Source: Serinus canaria (taxonomy: Eukaryota; Chordata; Aves; Passeriformes; Fringillidae). Taken from it: a DNA stretch of 64,000 bases. This document shows, in pieces, positions 13,156 to 25,485 of the stretch (position 1 is its first letter; the number at the start of each line of letters is the position of its first letter). Location: the NCBI RefSeq assembly GCF_022539315.1, contig NC_066313.1, positions 70,807,934 to 70,871,933 on the forward strand, in the 5' to 3' direction. The translations under genes were made by a program, and so were the position numbers. The notes under the pieces are model-generated. The model made no database searches. It worked only from the letters and a program-made list of their open reading frames with translations, and was not told the DNA's origin.

Positions 13156-16100
13156 TTAATATGTTAAAACTAATGCAACAAGCTATTTACAGTACTGTTA
13201 GATTTTTATTTTGGTGCAGAAGCAGCCTTTCCCCTTGATTTTCAATAAAATAAATTTCACTTGCCAACTCCAAAAAATGAACCTGACCAAAATGTTACGT
13301 ACTTACATATCGAAGAGTTAAAAGGGTATAATCAGGTTTTAAAGTATCACTTCAAGTCATTATTCTTCATCACTTCATAACAGCACCACAAAGCTCAGAG
13401 AAAGCTGGCTACCAGCTTAATGTCAACTACAGCTATATTTCATCAGCTAAACAGCTCACAGTGGTCAGGATACATTATGCATTTAGACCAGTTTTTGGTT
13501 TGATTGTTTTTTCAACTGATTTATTGCATGAGTTATCCAAATTCTGAGGAAAGCATTTTCTTTTAATGTTTTAAATTTATTTTATTCAAATATTGAAGCA
13601 CATTTATTTGTTTATTTAACATGCAAAATCACTTAATCTCCCTGAATAATTACTACAGTGTTTTCCTGTACATCAAATAAATATCCCACCAAGAGATTTT
13701 ACAAAGGAGCTAAATGTGTATTATTCAATCCAGTAGCTAACTATTTGATTGGAAGCAAAATGACCTCAACTACAACTCTAAACCACTTTACACCAATTAC
13801 ACAAAACAGGGGTAATTTTTTGTTCCCTCCAAGTGCTCATTCCAGACTGGAGAAGTGAATAATTGAGTTAGTAATTTCTGTGTTTTACAAAAAGATGCAT
13901 TAAAAGAGATTTTTGTAAAGGTCTAAACTACTGTTTTTCTATGTTGATTGAAAAAAGGGAAAGTATTTTTTATTGGAGAAAATTAACTAGCTAATTTTTC
14001 TGCTATATGGCTATACAAACAGCCATTATTCAATAGTCCTGCGAAGTACAAAACACTCTTTTAAGGACTCTAATGTCCACATACCCAGTAAAACATTTTT
14101 TTTACATTATTTTCATAATAGAAGCTTTTAGCAAAGACCTTTTTCAGCAAAGAATTCATTGATCAAAGCCAGACAGAATTTCTAGGTAAATTCTTAAAAT
14201 AAAATTTTAAAAACTTAGTATTGTTTAACTTAACACATTAACTGACTTACTTGAAAAAAAAAAGATGGAAGAGACACCTAGAACATCATCTATGGATACA
14301 CTTGAGATGTATCATAAAAGATACTGAAACTCTTTATCAGTTTGTTATAAAAATACAATACTAATGCTGAGCAATTTTATTTAATTTGAAAGATACACTT
14401 AATTTTATTCAGACTGGAAGGAAATAATATGAAAGTTTTCAAGGTGAACAGTCTTTGTAACAAGAACAGCAATCTATGTTACAAAATCATATTTGTTTTC
14501 AGCAGAATTAATTACAACAGAAAACAGGACGATTTTCCTTTACAAATAGTTAAGCATACCTATGAGAGAATCCAAATAGATTGAAAAGGCTAAATCTCAT
14601 TCCGTCTTTCTGAGCCATGAGAGTTTTTGGCAGTGTGCTAGAAGGATTCATATTTGGACCTCTGCCATTTCTTCACATAAACTATTAAACAAATTATATT
14701 TAAAGTATTCTAAAAGTAAAATGGCTTGGAATTTTAAGCTAAAAAAAAAGGGAAAGATGATTCTAAATGTTGAGATCTATAGACATGCATGAAATCTTAG
14801 CAGAATACTCTGAGGAGTAACTTTAATGTCTTATTAATTGTCTTAAACATTCTGCAGTTTTGATGCTAAATTAATATGGTCAAAAATCCTCTGAAAGTAT
14901 TGCTGATATACAGGAAAAGGAAACTGTGTATCTGAAACAGGCTCTATGTGTTTGTAGTTTGGTTGGTGTGTCTGATGCACCATGTTTAGGAGAGTTCAGT
15001 AAGTCATTTCTTGGAATGGATAAAACTGATGATTGGCATCAAAAAAAGCAAAGAAAATCCCAGGACCTAGAAAAGCAAATATTTTCAGCATCCTATTTCC
15101 TTTTAACTATAGAAATCAGTTTTCTTAACAGGATTTTGAAACAAATTGTTAGTGGATGCCTGCCACCTAATTTTAATTACCTAGCTGATGAGTCTAACTT
15201 AGAAACACTTAATGAAATCCAAACTTTCTAATTCACGCATCTACTTTGGATTTGTCAGATGCTCTAATTTGACTACCAGTACATGTTAGGTTACTGTAGT
15301 AGAGTGCTGACAGACCACGAAAAGAAACATATGTTTGGCTTCCAGAAGCTCTAAGAATCTGCTTCTGCACAGAAAATCACGAATCAAATCAACTGCAATG
15401 ATATTCTTCTAAATAGGAATTTAACAATTTAAAGCTACATTTTCACCTAGATTTTCAAACACAGGTGCATATTGCTGGTCATGAATTAGTACTGGAAGTA
15501 CTTCTGGAAGATGATGGAAGTAAGCAAACCTTGAAAGCCACATTCAATAAAACATTTTCTGTGAGAATCTTTTCTACAAATTCAAGAAAAGCAAGATGTC
15601 AACACGAGGGTTATTCAAACTCCTTTATCACCAATAGAAGGAAAGTGACTTCTAAAGGGCACTATGGATTTGATTTCAGTTACCTACAGTAGGATGAGAC
15701 TGACCACAGTCCAAAACAGCCTCTTCTTTCTACCAAAAGAAGAAAGAGATTTTAACTGATTCCTTCTGGTGAAGATTTCTACAGTGACTAGATTAAATAT
15801 CATAAGCATATGTCTTTCACAGTATTTAAGATGATCTTGAGTACCTGAGACTGGATACTCAAACTGGTAGAAAAGCTACAGGTTTTCAGCTCCTATGAAC
15901 TATCCACTGCCAAACAAACAGTATGTTCAAAGATATCTTAAATAGAGCTAAACATCTGAGTTTAAGCAAGTTAATTTAGCCTTTGAAAATAATTTCAAAG
16001 ACCAAAATTTAAAGAGTGAGTTAAATAAAGGGATGACATCATAGCAGAAGAGAAAACATCATGAATGTCTTGCATGCTACATTTTTATGTGATAAAGAGA

Positions 16101-17423
16101 AGGCAAATGTCACATTCTTTAAATCATCAAGAGATGAACACCTCCTAAAAACATTCCATAACACAAACATAAAACCAAACCCCTGGAGCTGCTGCTTCTC
16201 CATCATGGAATGGTTGTGTAGGTGGACTTCAGGGCTGTGTAAGACATGAGGCTCAGCTGCCCCTTTTTTTTTTTTGTTTGGGATTTTTTGGAGTTGGTGG
16301 CGGTGGTATAGGGTGTATGTGTGTGCGTGTATGTTTTTCTTGTACTGGCAAGTCTGGGAATTTAAACATGAGCAATCTGCATGGCCATTTAAATTATTTT
16401 GTGCTCAGCTAAGAGCAAATAAAAGGTGCAATTCATTTGGCAATTTAGGTTGCTTAAGTGCTTTCTTTCTGTAGGCTGCAAGGGCAGGAGTCATTACAAT
16501 CCCTCTGGCAGGAACATGACACAGCTTCACCACAGGAACTGCGTTTGAGTCCTGTATGAGCTCTAGGGCTACTCTACACAAGGCATAATCAAAGATTAAA
16601 TCAGTTTCACAAGAACTCAGATTAAAAGTCTGGGTGAGGGTGATAAATTAAACAGCGGTTAGTCTTTCAAAGAAGCTTAAAGATTAATACCTTTGGAAAA
16701 AAATTAAATTTACTGTAATGCTAAGTATTTTAAAAAGTTCTAAAAAATATATGCTAGTGAACATTCTTGCTTTATCAGAAAGACAGAACTAAAATTGCAT
16801 CTCTTTTCATGCTTTGAGTTCTATAACTATTGAGCTGAATTTAAACAGAAAAAATAAATGTGAGGGGCTGATTATAGTGCATGTATTGATGTGATATCTG
16901 CATAGATAAGTGGCTATTATTATTAGTGCTATATAAAGAGAGTACAGAAATTTGTAAGTAAAATCAAAAGTGAAAAAGAAAAGTAGTTCTGGCATCTTAA
17001 AATCACAATCCTTGTTCTGCAAAGCTACTGTTTATTTTTAATTTAATCTTTTGAAAGAATTCAGGATTAGACATGCCTATATTTCATCTTAACTTACCAT
17101 TTTAAATGTGCATATTATCATATCTTGGTATTATCAAGTATTGCTATGCTAGAAAGGTCTAAACAAAAATAAGGATAGAAGTATATGTATTTTAACAGCA
17201 AGTTCTCAAAGAGAATATGTCCCTAACTAACCCAAGACCAGAATCAGCTTGAACTGAAGTTTAGTAGAATTGTGTTCTAGATATTTTTTGAGTCTTTGCC
17301 AGTCACCTCCAAAATATTTCCATTATTTTGCAAGCTTTGATTCAATCAGTTATGTCACCAGACTATTTACTCAGTCACAGAGTGCTGGATAAATGTGAGA
17401 AACAACATATAAGTCCTTTGAAC
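13156..17423. other. AT-rich DNA, no gene recognised
   Basis: No gene or repeat family is evident. Short open frames (such as 14926-15231 and 15465-15692, plus) lack recognisable domains. 16261-16345 is a T-rich then GT-rich low-complexity stretch. Nothing else can be supported. Confidence 0.55.
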
Positions 17424-17449
17424 TTTTTTTTTTTTTTTTTTTTTTTTTT
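17424..17449. repeat. Poly(T) tract of 26
   Basis: Twenty-six consecutive T residues lie about 40 bp left of a CR1 fragment. It may be the reverse complement of an A-tail from an old retroposed sequence, or simple slippage. No attached gene copy is recognisable. Confidence 0.85.
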
Positions 17450-17484
17450 AATTCTGGATGTTCTGAATTTCATATCAACACATA

Positions 17485-17870
17485 AGAACACCTGATGGAC
17501 AGAATGCCACCCAGAGGGACATGGACAAGCTCAAGAAGTGGGCACATGGGAATCTTATGAGGTTTAACAAGAGTAAATGCAAGGTGCTGCACCTAGGTCA
17601 AGGCAATCCCCAAGATCAAAAAAGGCAGGGAAATGAACGGATCAAGAACAGCCCTGCTGAAAAGGACTTGAGAGTGCTGGTGGATGAGAGGCTGGACATG
17701 AACCAACCAATTTTGTTGTGGGCTGCATCAAAAATAGCGTGGCCACCAGGGCAAGGGAAGGGATTCTGCCCTTTTGCTCAGCTCTGGTGAGACTCCACCT
17801 GGAGTCTCACTGTACAGCTCCAGAACAGGGTGATGGAGAGGCCTCAATGGCTTTTGTCTGGCATTGGTGC
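17485..17870 (+). mobile_element. CR1 LINE fragment, end of reverse-transcriptase region
   Basis: The plus-strand frame from 17521 encodes the CR1-typical run [20 protein letters not shown], then ENDL-like and DERLDM segments that follow the catalytic part of CR1 reverse transcriptase. Frames shift after about 17720; the next frame encodes a [10 protein letters not shown] segment that CR1 proteins also carry. Ends are truncated on both sides and the frame is broken, so it is inactive. Full-length CR1 is roughly 4.5 kb; this is under 0.4 kb. Confidence 0.88.
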
Positions 17871-18204
17871 TTGCAAACACACAGATATTACAAAAAGTTG
17901 TTTAGTTTTAGAAAAGGGTAGTTTGACCTGATGCAGCTTTAATCCATGTCAGTTGAACTTCCTCTGGAAATTGTTTTACAGAAGTGGCTTTTCTGAAATG
18001 TCTTTAATGTTTAACTCCAAGAATGGGCAAAAACAATTCCCTTGCTGGACTCCCATCATCTTATCAGCATAGTACAGCTCACTGAAACCGCTTCACTGTC
18101 CTCACTGCCCACAGGATAATGCACAAACACTCACAGCTCCAACAGCCTTATCCTATTCCCTTATCTGGCTCATCAAGATGAATGTCCATTACTGCAAAAT
18201 ATAT
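17871..18204. other. Unassigned sequence between two CR1 pieces
   Basis: About 330 bp with no clear homology. It lies between a plus-strand and a minus-strand CR1 fragment and may include decayed LINE sequence, but I cannot support that. No exon signals stand out. Confidence 0.4.
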
Positions 18205-19070
18205 CCATATGTGCTGTGTGGATTTTGGCTGCCCCCAAAGCCATCTCTTCCGCTGGCAGAACAAACCCGTCTCAAAGTCTCCTCACAAAGCGCTCCAGTT
18301 CTGACCGTCCTAGTGGCCTCCTCTGGAGCTGCCCAGCTTATCAGTGTCTTTCATGTGCTGTAAACCCTAGAACTGGGCACAGATGTAGCCTAATGAGTGC
18401 TGACTAGAAGGGGATGATCACTGATCAACTGGCTGTGCTCTCGTTAATACAACACCCGATGCTGCTAGCTTTCATTGCTTCAGGACACACTGCTGACCTT
18501 CTTTGAGCCTGTTGTCCCTAGGAGCCCCCAAGTCCTTAATGCAGAGATGAGTTCCAGACATCCAGTTCCCCATCTGAAAATTGCAGAAATGTTGTCCATG
18601 TGCCTTTATTGTTGTTGATTTTCACAATGCTCCCAGGGCCCTTTTCTTTGACTGCTTCCCTCTGGATGGCAGTCCTGTGTCAGCTGCACTTCAGACTGTC
18701 ATCAACCACAAATCTGATGATGGTGCTCCCTATCTTCTCCTATACCATAAACAGGAACTAAAGGGGATAGGTGCCACTACAGGTTACCAAGGAACTCCAT
18801 TTGTAACCAGCCCCAGTAACCTCTATCCTTTATACTTCATACAGGCAGTTTTTTACTCATCTGGATGATTCAAACTTGGTGCAAGGATGCTGTGGGAGCC
18901 CATGACAAAAGCCTTCAGAAATTTAAGGCAGAAAAATTCTGCTGCTCTTCCCTAATGCAAAGATCTAGTCTCTTCATCACAGAAGGCAATCAGGCATGTT
19001 GTGCATGATAGCAAATCATGTTGGCTATTCCAAATCACATTAATATCATTAATGTGTTGCAAAATGACTT
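18205..19070 (-). mobile_element. CR1 LINE, old degraded fragment of ORF2
   Basis: On the plus strand the reverse complement of CR1 coding sequence runs in the right order. GTGGCCTCCTCTGGAGCTGC is near 18310. AGAACTGGGCACAGATGTAGC is near 18370. A GGACACACTGCTGACCTTC segment is near 18482. GGATGCTGTGGGAGCCCATG is near 18885, and an ATCACAGAAGGCAATCAGGC segment with CATGTTGGCTATTCCAAATC is near 18975-19040. These are the C-terminal part, the stretch after the catalytic motif, and the reverse-transcriptase palm of CR1. Frames are thoroughly broken, so the copy is old. Confidence 0.75.
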
Positions 19071-21080
19071 CCAAAAACTGACTCTAATACATTTTTATGA
19101 TTCTGAATGACATCTGGAAGACAAAACTGCAATTCCTTAATTCCACACAGGACATAAGAAAGAAACTTTGCTTTATGCTGAGAAAAAAGAATCGTAAAAT
19201 TCTAAAAATATTCTAAAAATCTAAAAAATTTTGAATAAGCATGGTTAACAAGACAATACTAAAATTAAATTGTAAAAGAGTCAGATTAAAGTAAGTTTAC
19301 CAAGTCTGACCCTGTTTTAATAACAGGAGCAGTGTGAGTAAGCCATATATGTGCAACTTAAAAATCACCCTGCCAGTAGAGAACACTAGCAAAGCATTAT
19401 TTAAAAGCAATATAACCTTCTTAAAAGAAGCAGAGACAATCCTTATTGAGTGTTGGCATATAATGCATTTCATTTTCTATGCAAAGAACTAGTAAAGAAG
19501 GGTTTAACTTTGCATGATCACACCTGTAAACATCAGTGATCTGAAAAAGACAAGAAATGGGCCTAGCAGCAGTTGGAAACTGCATTTCCACCATAACACT
19601 GGCAATATATTTAATTAGCAAAAGGCATGCACTGATTTAAAACAGCAGTGCCAAATTTAGAAGCTGACATTCAAAAGACCTTTAGCCATATAAAAAATTA
19701 ATACGGAGCTGATGAAGACAGGGCTTCTTCCAGTAGCTAGCTGAGATTGCTGACTATAATACATTGTGCTGGATTTATATTTTAGGAAATAGAAATTTTA
19801 ACATAAATTTAAGAAGAAAAATGTTTGAAAACAGTCTCTTTCACTGACTTAAATGATATCAGACACCTTTTAGTGAACAAAGACTGTCCTCAAAAAAGTG
19901 ATGACTGATTAGTGCAGATTGGTGATCACTCAGGGAAAGAGACTGACAAATCTTTTTTCATGTAACTCTTGAGTAGTAATTTAACATAACATGTTAAATT
20001 AGAGCTGATGTATAACATAGCAAATTGCTTTTAACTCAGAGATGTATAGGTACCTGATCTGAGGAAACAAATGTATCATTTTCATATAGGCACATCCTGA
20101 CTGGATGTACTCACATCCTCACCAAATTCCCAGAGAAATTCAGGAGAAACAGCTGAGGAAGACTTTTTTTTTGATGTAGCAGAAAAAAAACCTTAGTACT
20201 GGGTACAGGCAGCCCAGTGCCCCAGCTACTTGAGTTTTCCTACATATTTGTTTCATTGTGTTGAAATTTTCCCAATTTTTCTTTCTTCTCAAAATAAATT
20301 AGATTCTTGATTACATGTATTTACTGTAACAGTTCTCCAAATCTTTTCTCCTCCTCAGCAAAATATCTTTTATTTGGAGTACAACACCATAAGTGACATA
20401 TATATATAAAACAGTGTGAACCAGACTTAATGTTATACACAATGCAGCAGGGTGGAAACAACTCCTTCTACAAATGAATGTTTTAAGAGGTGAAGAAATG
20501 TAGAGTCTGCTTTACTGCTCTGGCAAGCCTCTATATTCTTATAGATTGCAGAAATATTCTTGACAAGTCACTTTCACAAAATGATTCCTGTAATTGGCAA
20601 TGAGTAGCATTGTTTTCTGTTCTTCTGGACTCCATTCCAGGGGTTCTGCTCCTTTATAACTACTACTATCCAGAGTGAATGTGCTTTGGAGATATTCCTC
20701 TCTGACTCCCATAACAAAACAGATTTAAAGGAAATTTTCTTAATGCATTTTTGCAAGTTTTCTCTAGTGCAGGTAATGTTCTGACATTTTTTGTTTTCAA
20801 CTTCTTATTTTCCTAAAAGACATGTCTATTTTTTTTCAATGTATTTACTCTACACTCACTGTAGATTTTAGTTGCTAGTAAAATCACAAAATTTCATTTT
20901 GTTGCAGATATCAGGTTCCTTAAAAATTACTGTTTTTTCATGTATGTTTAAGAACTTGTCTATTTTTATTCAATTTTTAATATCAACACAAATATAATTT
21001 TCTTCTTTTTTTAGATCTACAGTTATTAATTTTGTGTCTTCAGCAGCAGCTTGTGATGTAACTGGTGACAAAGTAGCTGA

Positions 21081-21250
21081 TTAGGTATGAATGCCTGGCA
21101 TTTGCAGGTTTTTTGTGATGTCAGCAGAGCAGTTCTTAGGGCAGGAGCTGGAAACAGTCTTCTCTAGCTTCTTCAGATGTTGTAGTTTGTTGAGTAAGTG
21201 ACAGGATAGCAGCAAGCCACTGCCATTTCCATTGGTAGCCCAATGTAGTG
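21081..21250 (-). other. Short open frame with an ankyrin-like TALHWAT motif
   Basis: On the minus strand a frame from about 21263 to 21081 opens with VKWTALHWATNGNG. TALHWA is the signature start of an ankyrin repeat, and TALHWAT occurs in ankyrin proteins such as the GABPB family. The rest of the frame (Leu-rich, then Ser/Cys-rich) does not follow the ankyrin pattern. A stop lies just upstream, but a possible acceptor (TCTGTGTCCAG) falls between that stop and the motif, so an exon or a decayed gene copy is conceivable. A seven-residue match can also arise by chance. Confidence 0.2.
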
Positions 21251-22345
21251 CTGTCCATTTCACTGGACACAGATGCCTTTAAAAAACCCTAAAAAACAAA
21301 ACAGTAGGACTACAGCTATTTGCTTAAACTTTGCTAAAATTAATCTTCCCCAGAAAAGATTCAGAGACAGCTGCCCTCTACCCTTTCATCATATATGAAA
21401 CTTCTTCAGTGGGGGGAAAAAGGGAACCTAAAATTGTACTGGTTTTTACACCAGCAGGAAATTAAACTCCAAATAAACCATACCTTACTGTAAAGGAGGG
21501 ACCAAAAGCAGTGACTATAGATTGAGATATCAATTTACTAAGAGCACAAAACACCCCCAGTGATGATCTGAGTGTATAATGACAACCTGGTTACACCACA
21601 CAGCACTAAACTTTCTCCCCCTCTCTGCAACCAAGACAAAAAATTTAAAAGTAATTTCAATGCTTTAGTTCAATACATTGGATTTCATCCTTTTCCCTGT
21701 ATGTTTTAGTGAAAGTAAGATTAATTCTATTAAACATTAAAAAAAATTTCTTCAAATTTTCCTATTAATTTATTACAAAATTTCAAATTTTTCGGATATT
21801 CTTTCCAGATAGGAGAATTTGGTTTCCAAAATAAATTGTCTGCAGTGATTGGAAGTTTGATTAGGATTACTCTGCAGTTTAATGTAACTGAAGTACACAG
21901 CTAACCTGGACATGTTATGGCTGAATGCAGACATTCACAGAAGACAAGTTAAACCATCCTAAGAGCCTACTCCTTCATAAATGATCTTGCATCAAGCTCA
22001 TGTTTCTGCTAAGCTTAATTTTGAGATAAAATTTATTTGAGTAAAATTTTATTGAGAGTTTCTGATGCTGTTAAGTCACAAAAAGACGAAGAATATATTT
22101 ACTCATTCTAAAAGAATAGTGAAAAGGTGTGATATGTTGTAGTATCAACTATCAGGACTTCTCATTCATACAGCAGTGTCCTTGTGTTATTCTAAAAAGA
22201 AAATTCCTAGAAATCTCTGTACAGTAATTTCAAACCCTCATTATGATTGGTATATTAATACCTAGAGAAGTTAATTACTTTGCCTCAGGACATGCACTCA
22301 GTAGACAAAGTAACACTGATCCAGTTTTCACTGCACTAGGCTGAT

Positions 22346-22371
22346 AGACTTTCTTTCCTGATAGAAAGTCT
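22346..22371. repeat. Short inverted repeat, 9-bp arms
   Basis: AGACTTTCT (22346-22354) and its reverse complement AGAAAGTCT (22363-22371) flank an 8-base loop. The arms are exact but short, and may be chance in an AT-rich region. Confidence 0.7.
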
Positions 22372-24255
22372 CTTTTTCAACGTAGTTCCACCTTATCTGT
22401 ACTTTGAATTTTCAGGATAGATCAAACTGAGCTACAGGTACTATTGCTACATCCATATGACTTCATGAAAGAATAACAAGAAGCTCTGGAGCTTGACTGC
22501 CTACTTGGCTTAATTGGGCCTCTCCAACCTGACCATTCAAACGTAAATCTTATGCAGTATGGATGCCAACAGCCTTTTTACTGTTTGACCTTGAAGCTTT
22601 TTTTTTTCCACTAAGAGATTTATTCACAGCTTCTGAATTCAAATTAGGTTCCACTAAATTCAGTATTAAAAATTTTGTTGATATTTCGTCAGCACTGTCA
22701 AGAGATTACATGATATTGCTGCCAAAAGCTGTATCCAAATGGAACAAAATTTTTTGCAACGTGTTCTTGGCATACATTTTAGCAGTCCTTTTTGTGCTGT
22801 CAGGATTTCCCTTCAGTGAGTATCCTGTTGGGTGTTAGCATAACTAGAAGCAAGTGTGCATTGCTCTTGGGACACATCCCATCATGAGGGAGCCTGGAAC
22901 TGGTTCTTGGTCTAGCACATCAGACATATTTTAATTGTATTATTTTAGGAAAGTAATAGAAGAGGAAGAATGGTCACTGATCTAAAAATGTGCCTGACAG
23001 TTTCAATAAATGCAGATAATTTTTTTGAGTGTCGATACTGCAATTATCTCCAACAGCAATATTAATTTATAGGAGTTGTGCTATATGTAGGACTACTGCT
23101 GCCAGTTTGGGAATCCAAGGCCTGGAATCATCCTAATCTCAGATTTTAAGAAAACCTGTTTATTGTTTTGATGAAGGCAGTAAAAAGTTTGAAAATGTGA
23201 GACATAAAATACTCCATTATATTTTCAGAGAGCTAGTCTTCAAAATACTAATTGCTTCATATCTTTTAGCAAGGTATTATTTCTATGACTTCCTAAAGTT
23301 AAGGAAGAACATAAAAAGTAAATTTAGTACATAGTGGATGATGTACAGATGATATTACTTTCCAACTGTGGGTAAAAATGCTAGGCTTAAGGCTTCTACT
23401 GTCACTACTGAGCATAAGTCTGTCAATTGCTCACACAGTGGCTGTTTTTCCTGTTTCTACAACCTGGAGCAGGTCTGGACCTGAAGCAGGTTCTCAGCCA
23501 CAGATCTATGCTGCAGTGTGCCACATCCATCTCTATTTCACTGCTTCGCATCCAACAGATGCTCTTCAAAGTCAGCATTCTTAAGCCAGGAAACAGTGTC
23601 TTGAGAAAGAAGTTTAACCTGACTTCTGAAGTACAAAGTGAAAATTTTTTCAGAACAAAAAAATCTCCTAAAATCTGTGGAATGAACCTGAAAGAATTCT
23701 CAGATAACATACAGCTGTTTGGAATCTTATTAGAGGAAAACCAGAGGATAAAGAACAAATAGGCTGAAGAAGTAGCAATTTCTGAGAATTGTTGGATGAT
23801 GAAAAAAATACTTTTGAATCTTTCCAGAGGATCGTTTTTGCACAAACACTTTCTAACAGCATTGTGAAAAGTAAAAAGATTACTTGCACTGCAGACAAGA
23901 CAGGCAGTAATTTCAGTAGGTGTTGAACATATTCAGGAGGGGGGAAAATAGAGGATTTTCAAGCAAGAGGTTATACTAATTTGATACCTTTCTAAACCCA
24001 GCTAGTAATTTGTTGTTAAACTAAAGTACATCAAAAGGTTTCCATTATTATTTTAAAGACTGTAAATTGTGCTAAAATTCCCATGCAGTAATTGCTTTTA
24101 CTATTAAAACTATTAAAGGTTTATGTTTTATTTCTAATAAAAGTTCTGCTTATTTCAGCTGGAGGCTATTAGATTTTATAATACTTTCCCTGCTAATTAA
24201 AAAAGATCCTTTCACCTTCAACATGAACCACCTTGTACAAATGTCTATCCTATTT

Positions 24256-24300
24256 ACTATAAATAGGTCCTGTATCTATTCTATATATTCTATTTATAGT
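24256..24300. repeat. Inverted repeat, 11-bp arms
   Basis: ACTATAAATAG (24256-24266) is matched by CTATTTATAGT at 24290-24300, with about 23 bases of AT-rich spacer. It sits in a stretch of TCTAT-like low complexity, so slippage may explain it. Confidence 0.7.
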
Positions 24301-24751
24301 GTACATTATATATTTTTTCAATCTTCATTTTAATAGGTAGATAATGCTCCTATTTTTAAGCCCTCTCAATCCTGCTTAATTTTTTACATTTTTCCTAAAA
24401 TATGAACATACAATACACAAATAATGCCTTAATCAATGCTGTACACCATTTTACTGCTTAGTATTTCTCTTTTTAATAGGAAAATGACATATCTGATAAT
24501 TTTGCTACAGGAAGCTCACTGTAGGCTGATATTCATCTGGTGAAGAGCAGCAATTCAACATCCTAGTCAGACAAATTATTTTTTTTTTAAGATGCCTATC
24601 CACTCTTCACAAATGTATATAGATTTTTTTCAGACAATGTGAGACATAAATTATACTTTTCAACGATTCACATCTCCAAATAACTTAAAAAAAAAAAAAA
24701 GCTTATGCAACAGAAATCACAGCTGCTTTTCACACGTATAACTGAAACGAC

Positions 24752-24802
<51 letters not shown>
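24752..24802. repeat. (TAGA)n tetranucleotide microsatellite
   Basis: About thirteen uninterrupted TAGA (GATA) units. Such pure tetranucleotide tracts are usually polymorphic in length. No neighbouring gene makes its position meaningful. Confidence 0.97.
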
Positions 24803-25485
24803 CACAAATCACTTTCTAGATTGTTGGGTTACAAAGGAAATGTCCCTATGAGTAAATGACTTAGTAATTGTCTAATCTGGGATTTTTATATAGCTGGTAT
24901 TGGCAAAAGATGGGAGACAAACTGAAAAAACAGCCAATTAGTATTCTGGTTTTATGTAACAATATGCCAAAATTTAACTATAAGAGGGAAGTTCATCAAA
25001 GTCCTCCTGAAACTTTATAAACAGACATTTTGCTTTTTGAACCTGCTCCGAAAGTCAGAGACAGTGTCCTAAAATAACATTTCCCTTTCATGGCAGACCA
25101 GGTATATTACAGCAGGCTTACCTCTGCCCTGTATCCCATGATAAAAAGGTTTAATATTTCCAGTACTTTCTTTCTCTTCTAAGTAAGTGGAATGAGAACA
25201 AGAACTTATCTTTTTTCTTTTCTTGCAGAGTTTAAAATTAATTTCCTCTGATCATGCGATCATGGTATTCACATTTGCATTTAATCTTTTGATCTAACTA
25301 GAATTCTTTAGCAGCATTCTATAGATCAAGACTTATTTGGAGATTCTAATCACTTTATGATGTGTAGCAAAACAGGTACTTAATTACTAAAGATATTCTT
25401 TGACATCGTCAAAGTGCAATATCCATTCTCTTGTAATCTGAGGTACTCTAATACCCAAGACAGTTGGATAAAAAAAATTCAAGAT

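Larger units (their letters stand above)
19071..25485. other. AT-rich DNA, no confirmed gene
   Basis: Apart from the small items listed separately (ankyrin-like frame near 21.2 kb, two short inverted repeats, a TAGA microsatellite), I see no gene or transposon. Overlapping frames on both strands at 23423-23845 reach 140 codons but carry no recognisable domain, and the antisense overlap argues that they are chance. Confidence 0.5.

Noticed and set aside
16261..16345. GT-rich stretch considered as a possible regulatory or Z-DNA tract
   Set aside because: The alternating GT part is short and interrupted; ordinary low complexity is sufficient.
23423..23898. Overlapping frames of 140 and 111 codons on opposite strands
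   Set aside because: Mutual antisense overlap, no recognisable domain and no convincing splice signals; stop-poor by chance.
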